Source of the DNA: Clostridiales bacterium
GTDB lineage: Bacteria; Bacillota; Clostridia; Oscillospirales; Oscillospiraceae
Assembly (NCBI GenBank): GCA_019420945.1
Contig: JAHZGF010000009.1
Span: forward strand, 1-64,000
Reading direction: 5' to 3'
Length of the DNA: 64,000 bases
The position numbers were made by a program, and so were the translations under genes. Shown here in pieces: positions 59,861-64,000 of the stretch (positions are counted from its first letter, which is position 1; each line of letters opens with the position of its first letter). The notes under the pieces are model-generated. The model did not search any database. It was not told the DNA's origin and was given only the letters and a program-made list of their open reading frames with translations.

Positions 59861-60319
59861 TCACTTCTCCTTTCCCTGGTTGCCCTGGTTCTGCCAGGGC
59901 CAGGGTCCGTAGACCCAGGTGTAGCTGTCATCCAGGGCGGCGTCGGTCTGGGTCAGGGGACCGATCTTCTCCAGATAGGTCTTTTTGCCCTGCTGCAGCA
60001 GCTTGGTGTACTGCTGAAACAGCTTGAAGGCCTCGGCGTCTTCCGGATGGGTGTCCAGATACAGCCCCAGCTCATGGACCACCAGAGCCAGTGCCTGCAG
60101 CTCGGTGCGGGGGCAGGGGGCCACCTCCCGGCCGTTCTTCATCAGGTGGAAGGGCAGGTTGAGCCCCGGGAACAGAGTGCCTTCGCTGAGGGCTTCCATC
60201 CGCTCATAGCGTTTCGGATTGCTCTGCTGGAAGGGGACGTAGGGCACCGACAGCGGGGCGCAGCTGGGCATGGTGCCGTTGGCGTCCGGACAGAGGGTGC
60301 TCTCGGTCTTTTTTTGCAT
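59861..60319 (-). CDS. CotJA-CotJB fusion spore-coat protein
   Basis: A 152-aa protein. The first half has CotJA features (VPYVPFQQSNPKRYERMEAL, then GTLFPGLNLPF). The second half has CotJB features (ALALVVHELGLYLDTHPEDA, then TWVYGPWPW). In Bacillus these are separate genes cotJA and cotJB, upstream of cotJC, and the products are assembled together in the inner coat. ATG at 60319 follows AAGGAGGAACCAAT; the upstream ATG is not used. Confidence 0.82.
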   Translation of the reverse strand: MQKKTESTLCPDANGTMPSCAPLSVPYVPFQQSNPKRYERMEALSEGTLFPGLNLPFHLMKNGREVAPCPRTELQALALVVHELGLYLDTHPEDAEAFKLFQQYTKLLQQGKKTYLEKIGPLTQTDAALDDSYTWVYGPWPWQNQGNQGKEK

Positions 60320-60367
60320 ATTGGTTCCTCCTTGCAAAGGGGATAGCGGTCAGCACCGCTTCCCTTC

Positions 60368-60375
60368 ATTCTATG
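60368..60375 (-). promoter_or_regulatory. Sigma-E/sigma-K-like promoter of the cotJ operon
   Basis: Minus strand CATAGAAT fits the mother-cell -10 (CATAnAnT). An AC dinucleotide 17 bp upstream fits the short sigma-K -35. It lies about 50 bp before the cotJA/B start. B. subtilis cotJ is driven by sigma-E. Confidence 0.4.
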
Positions 60376-60405
60376 GACTTCGACGGCGATTGGTTCATTT
60401 TTCTC

Positions 60406-60433
60406 TTGAATTGCCCGAATAAGAGCATATAAT
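60406..60433 (+). promoter_or_regulatory. Sigma-A promoter of the aminotransferase
   Basis: TTGAAT and TATAAT with a 16-bp spacer, 33 bp before the ATG at 60466. Confidence 0.7.
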
Positions 60434-60465
60434 AAAGAACAATACGGAAAATGGAGGCATTTAAA

Positions 60466-61638
60466 ATGGAGCTGCAATTTGCCAAGCGGATGGAGTCCTT
60501 CCAGCCCGGCATTTTCAATGTGCTGAACGATAAGAAAAATGAGATGATCCGGCAGGGCCGCCAGGTCTATAACCTTTCTGTGGGCACGCCGGATTTTCTG
60601 CCCGACGAGCATGTGATGCGGGCCATGCAGGAGGCGTGCAAACATCCTGACAACTATAAATATTCCCTGGGAAATCTCCCCGCTCTGGTGGATGCGGTTC
60701 AGGGCTGGTATCTGCGCCGCTATGGCGTGACTTTGGAGCGGGAGGAGATTATGTCCGTCAACGGCTCCCAGGAGGGCATTGCCCATGTGGCGCTGCCCCT
60801 CTGCGATCCCGGTGATCTGGTGCTCTGCCCCAATCCCGGCTATCCCATCTTCGAGATGGGCCCCTGGCTGTGCGGGGCGGAGATCGCCTATTATGATCTG
60901 CTGGAGGAAAACCATTATCTGCCGGATCTGAATGCCATCCCGGAGGAGGTGGCCCGCCGGGCCAAGATGATGGTGGTGTCCTATCCCGCCAACCCGGTCT
61001 GCGTCACTGCGCCCCGGAGCTTTTATGAGCAGCTGGTGGACTTCGCCCGGACCTACAATATCATCATTTTACATGACAACGCCTATTCCGAGATCACCTA
61101 TGACGGCCGGGAGGGGATCAGCTTTTTGAGCATTCCCGGCGCCAAAGAGGTGGGCGTGGAGTTCAACTCTCTGTCCAAGACCTATAACCTCACCGGAGCC
61201 CGGATCTCCTTTGTGGTGGGCAACCGGGAGATTATCCAGAATTTCAGCAAGGTGCGCTCCCAGATCGACTACGGCATCTTCCTGCCGGTGCAGCTGGCCG
61301 CCATCGAGGCCCTGAACGGCCCTCAGGACGGGGTTGCCGCCAGAAGGGAGGAGTATCAGCGCCGCCGGGACGCCCTCTGCGGCGGTTTCCGGAGCATCGG
61401 CTGGAATGTGCCCGACAGTGAGGGCAGCATGTTTGTCTGGGCTCCCATCCCGGAGCACTATGCAGATTCCGTCACCTTCTGTATGGACCTGATGGAGCGC
61501 AGCGGCCTGATCTGCACCCCTGGCAGCGCCTTCGGTTCTTTGGGAGAAGGCCACGTCCGGTTTGCCTTGGTGGAACCGGTGGAAAAAATGCAGGAAATTG
61601 TGGCTGCGGTAGATCGCTGCGGTATCCTGCGGAAATAA
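60466..61638 (+). CDS. PLP-dependent aminotransferase, class I
   Basis: A 390-aa fold-type I aminotransferase. PLP-lysine is in SLSKTYNLTGAR (about 236). Other features are VGTPDFLPDEHV, SYPANPVCVTA and the C-terminal Arg in HVRFALVEP. The family includes LL-diaminopimelate and alanine aminotransferases. The exact substrate is uncertain. ATG at 60466 follows GGAGG; the in-frame ATG at 60451 overlaps that site. Divergent from cotJ. Confidence 0.88.
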   Translation: MELQFAKRMESFQPGIFNVLNDKKNEMIRQGRQVYNLSVGTPDFLPDEHVMRAMQEACKHPDNYKYSLGNLPALVDAVQGWYLRRYGVTLEREEIMSVNGSQEGIAHVALPLCDPGDLVLCPNPGYPIFEMGPWLCGAEIAYYDLLEENHYLPDLNAIPEEVARRAKMMVVSYPANPVCVTAPRSFYEQLVDFARTYNIIILHDNAYSEITYDGREGISFLSIPGAKEVGVEFNSLSKTYNLTGARISFVVGNREIIQNFSKVRSQIDYGIFLPVQLAAIEALNGPQDGVAARREEYQRRRDALCGGFRSIGWNVPDSEGSMFVWAPIPEHYADSVTFCMDLMERSGLICTPGSAFGSLGEGHVRFALVEPVEKMQEIVAAVDRCGILRK

Positions 61639-61651
61639 AGGAAGTTTCAGT

Positions 61652-61679
61652 AAAAACGCCGGAGTGATCCGGCGTTTTT
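61652..61679 (+). terminator. Terminator after the aminotransferase
   Basis: AAAACGCCGGA / TCCGGCGTTTT with a GTGA loop, followed by TGCCC. Confidence 0.85.
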
Positions 61680-61763
61680 GCCCATTTGTTCCGCAACGGA
61701 GTCTAAGGGAATAAAACATAATGAATTTTGGCAAAATAGACTTCTGAAAACATCTTTTCTCAA

Positions 61764-61779
61764 TGTTAAAAAATTAACA
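61764..61779. promoter_or_regulatory. Rex-like palindrome upstream of nfnA
   Basis: TGTTAA-AAAA-TTAACA is a perfect 6-4-6 palindrome matching the clostridial Rex site (TTGTTAAnnnnTTAACAA core). It ends 6 bp before the -35. Rex senses NADH/NAD+. Confidence 0.6.
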
Positions 61780-61785
61780 GTTTCC

Positions 61786-61814
61786 TTGCATTTGGTGTTG
61801 CATTGTGATAGAAT
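61786..61814 (+). promoter_or_regulatory. Sigma-A promoter of nfnAB
   Basis: TTGCAT and TAGAAT with a 17-bp spacer, 63 bp before the TTG start. Confidence 0.65.
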
Positions 61815-61877
61815 TTTTTCGCAAAAACAGGGGACAGAATGTATTTTTCTGCCTCCGTTGAAACGGGAGTGAGACTT

Positions 61878-62729
61878 TTGTTTAAAATTGTTCGTAAAGA
61901 AGTGCTGAATCCCAATGTCACTCTGATGGAGATTGAGGCTCCCTTTGTGGCAAAAAAGGTGAAGGCCGGCCAGTTCATCATCCTGCGGATTGATGAGTTT
62001 GGCGAGCGTCTGCCTCTGACGGTGGCCGGTTACGACCGGGAGAAGGGGACTGTCACCATCATCTTCCAGCTGGTGGGCATGACCACCAAGGCCCTGGCTG
62101 AGCTCAACGAGGGCGATTACCTGAAGGACTTTGTCGGTCCTCTGGGCAAGCCCACCGATGTGGAGGGCAAGAAGCGTGTCGCCGTGGTTGGCGGCGGCGT
62201 GGGCTGCGCCATTGCTTATCCTGTTGCCAAGGCCATGCACGACGCCGGCGCCGTGGTGGACGGCATCATGGGCTTCCGCAACAAGGATATTGTCATCCTG
62301 GAGAAGGAGTTCAATGAGGCCTGCGACAACTTCTATATGATGACCGACGACGGCAGCTACGGCGAGAAGGGCTTTGTCACCGTCAAGCTGCAGCAGCTGC
62401 TGGAGAGCGGCATTCAGTATGACGAGGTCATCGCCATCGGCCCCGTGCCCATGATGAAGTTCGTCTGCAAGACCACCGAGCCCTTTGGCGTCAAGACCAT
62501 CGTCAGCCTGAACCCCATCATGATCGATGGCACCGGCATGTGCGGCGGTTGCCGCGTCACCGTGGGCGGCGAGACCAAGTTCGCCTGCGTGGACGGCCCC
62601 GAGTTTGACGGCCATCAGGTGGACTTCACCGAGCTGATGAACCGCAACTCCGCTTACCGTGATCAGGAGCAGGAGAAGATGTCCCATATGTGCCGCTTTG
62701 ACAAGCTGGCCCATGACCTGATCAAGTAA
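61878..62729 (+). CDS. nfnA: NfnA-like sulfide/dihydroorotate-dehydrogenase-like FAD/NAD-binding subunit
   Basis: A 283-aa small subunit of the NADH-dependent ferredoxin:NADP+ oxidoreductase (NfnAB), an electron-bifurcating enzyme. It has an FAD-binding domain (RLPLTVAGYDR, PLGKPTDVEG), an NAD-binding part (VAVVGGGVGCAIAYPVAKAM) and a C-terminal 2Fe-2S set (GTGMCGGCRV and FACVDGPEF). TTG at 61878, after GGGAGTGAG, gives the family N-terminus MFKIVRKEVL; the longer frame is not used. nfnB follows after 14 bp. Confidence 0.88.
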   Translation: MFKIVRKEVLNPNVTLMEIEAPFVAKKVKAGQFIILRIDEFGERLPLTVAGYDREKGTVTIIFQLVGMTTKALAELNEGDYLKDFVGPLGKPTDVEGKKRVAVVGGGVGCAIAYPVAKAMHDAGAVVDGIMGFRNKDIVILEKEFNEACDNFYMMTDDGSYGEKGFVTVKLQQLLESGIQYDEVIAIGPVPMMKFVCKTTEPFGVKTIVSLNPIMIDGTGMCGGCRVTVGGETKFACVDGPEFDGHQVDFTELMNRNSAYRDQEQEKMSHMCRFDKLAHDLIK

Positions 62730-62743
62730 GGAGGTTTGTGAAT

Positions 62744-64000
62744 CATGGCAGAAGTAAGAAAGCCCAATATGGATCCCAAGAAGGCTCCCATGCCTGCCCA
62801 GGATCCCAACGTTCGTAATAAGAATTTCTCCGAGGTGTGCACCGGTTACAGCCAGGAAACCGCTATGACCGAGGCCACCCGCTGCCTGCACTGCAAGAAC
62901 CATCCTTGCGTGGCTGGCTGCCCCGTGAATGTGCATATCCCCGAGTTCATTGCCAAGGTGGCTGAGGGCGACTTCAAGGGCGCCTATGAGGTCATTAACG
63001 GCACCAACGCCCTGCCCGCCATCAGCGGCCGTGTGTGTCCCCAGGAGAGCCAGTGCGAGAGCAAGTGCATCCGGGGCATTAAGGGCGAGCCCGTGGGCAT
63101 CGGCCGTCTGGAGCGTTTCGTGGCCGACTGGTACCGGGAGAACGTGGTGGAGAAGCCCGTGAAGCCCGAGTCCAACGGCAAGAAGGTGGCCGTGGTCGGT
63201 TCCGGCCCCTCCGGCCTGACCTGCGCCAGCGACCTGGCCAAGATGGGCTATCAGGTCACCATTTTCGAGGCCTTCCATACCGCCGGCGGCGTGCTGGTTT
63301 ACGGCATCCCCGAGTTCCGTCTGCCCAAGGCCATCGTCAAGAGCGAGGTGGACAAACTCCAGGCTCTGGGCGTGGAGATCATGACCGACATGGTCATCGG
63401 CAAGGTGCTCAGCATCGACGAGCTGTTTGAGATGGGTTACCAGGCCGTGTTCATCGGCTCCGGTGCCGGTCTGCCCATGTTTATGAACATCCCCGGTGAG
63501 GGCCTCTCCGGCGTGTTCTCCGCCAACGAGTACCTGACCCGTACCAATCTGATGAAGGCCTATCTGCCTGAGTACGACACCCCCATCATGAAGAGCAAGG
63601 CCGTGGCCGTGGTTGGCGGCGGCAACGTGGCCATGGACGCCTGCCGCTGCGCCAAGCGTCTGGGTGCCGAGAATGTCTATGTGGTCTATCGTCGCTCCAA
63701 GGAAGAGATGCCCGCCCGTGTGGAGGAAGTCGAGCACGCGGAGGAAGAGGGCATCGAGTTCAAGCTGCTGTGCAACCCCGTCCGCATCATCGGCGACGAC
63801 AAGGGCTGTGTGGTCGGCATGGAGTGCGTGCGTATGGAGCTGGGTGAGCCCGACGCTTCCGGCCGCCGCCGTCCTGTGGAGATCCCTGGCAGCAACTTTG
63901 TGCTGGACGTGGATACCGTGATCATGAGCCTGGGCACCTCTCCCAACCCCCTGATCCGTTCCACCACCCCTGGCCTGGAGGCCAATAAGAAGGGCTGCCT
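62744..64000 (+). CDS. nfnB: NfnB-like NADPH oxidoreductase subunit (GltA family), truncated by window end
   Basis: 419 codons are visible of about 465. Two 4Fe-4S clusters near the N-terminus are in ATRCLHCKNHPCVAGCPVNV and GRVCPQESQCESKCIRG. An FAD motif VAVVGSGPSGLTCASDLAKM (about 148) and an NADP motif VAVVGGGNVAMDACR (about 288) follow. NfnB-type subunits and glutamate synthase beta subunits share this architecture; the adjacent nfnA favours NfnAB. RBS AAGGAGG. The reading frame is open to the window edge. Confidence 0.88.

Noticed and set aside
61647..63737. 696-codon minus-strand frame opposite nfnAB
   Set aside because: The plus-strand NfnA and NfnB have all expected cofactor motifs; the minus frame is His/Gly/Leu-rich shadow.
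1..64000. tRNA, rRNA or known riboswitch
   Set aside because: I saw no cloverleaf, rRNA signature or riboswitch consensus by eye; a covariance-model scan would be decisive.

Overview
This window looks like a chromosome segment from a spore-forming, anaerobic, fairly GC-rich Clostridia bacterium, probably of the Oscillospiraceae group. The evidence is a split cotJ spore-coat operon, an NfnAB-type redox pair behind a Rex-like box, strong AGGAGG ribosome sites and many GTG/TTG starts. The genus is an inference.

Left chromosomal part (1-17.7 kb): an FtsX permease with a long coiled coil and its ABC ATPase; a heterodimeric multidrug ABC exporter; a GH13 alpha-amylase-like enzyme, a MATE pump and a NUDIX hydrolase in series; a large sortase-anchored surface protein; a cytosolic protein with a BMP-like C-terminal half; and a metallophosphoesterase.

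Intervening element (17,705-59,668): the spore-coat manganese-catalase-like gene cotJC is cut in two by about 42 kb. The C-terminal half lies at 17,289-17,708 and the N-terminal half at 59,665-59,857, both on the minus strand. The ends share only the tetranucleotide GAAG. Recombining there restores an in-frame cotJC reading ...LLTDIGTEELGHLEM.... Each end carries a large serine recombinase whose stop codon is about 20 bp from the crossover. The layout resembles the skin and SPbeta elements that leave the mother-cell chromosome during Bacillus sporulation.

Inside the element, 19.5-47.8 kb is a complete-looking siphovirus prophage. It has a repressor/Cro switch with four TTCAA-N4-TTGAA operators, an early region (HTH replication protein, DnaB-like helicase, PcfK/PcfJ pair, DUF3102, HUH Rep), HNH and terminase, an HK97 head, a tail with a likely -1 frameshift and an unusual gene order, and a holin/amidase lysis cassette. 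Next come a PadR-controlled membrane/secreted operon (48.0-49.3 kb) and an XRE regulator. A metabolic cargo block follows (50.2-57.7 kb): cysteine desulfidase-like enzyme, BKACE enzyme, TetR regulator, cyclase-family hydrolase, MFS carrier and Old-Yellow-Enzyme reductase. Two matching palindromes link the TetR gene to its neighbours. The right end has a 66-aa ORF and the second recombinase, preceded by a CATACAGT box like a sigma-E -10.

Right chromosomal part (59.7-64 kb): the remaining cotJ genes (a CotJA-CotJB fusion and the cotJC 5' half), a class I aminotransferase, and nfnA/nfnB behind the Rex-like palindrome; nfnB runs off the window.
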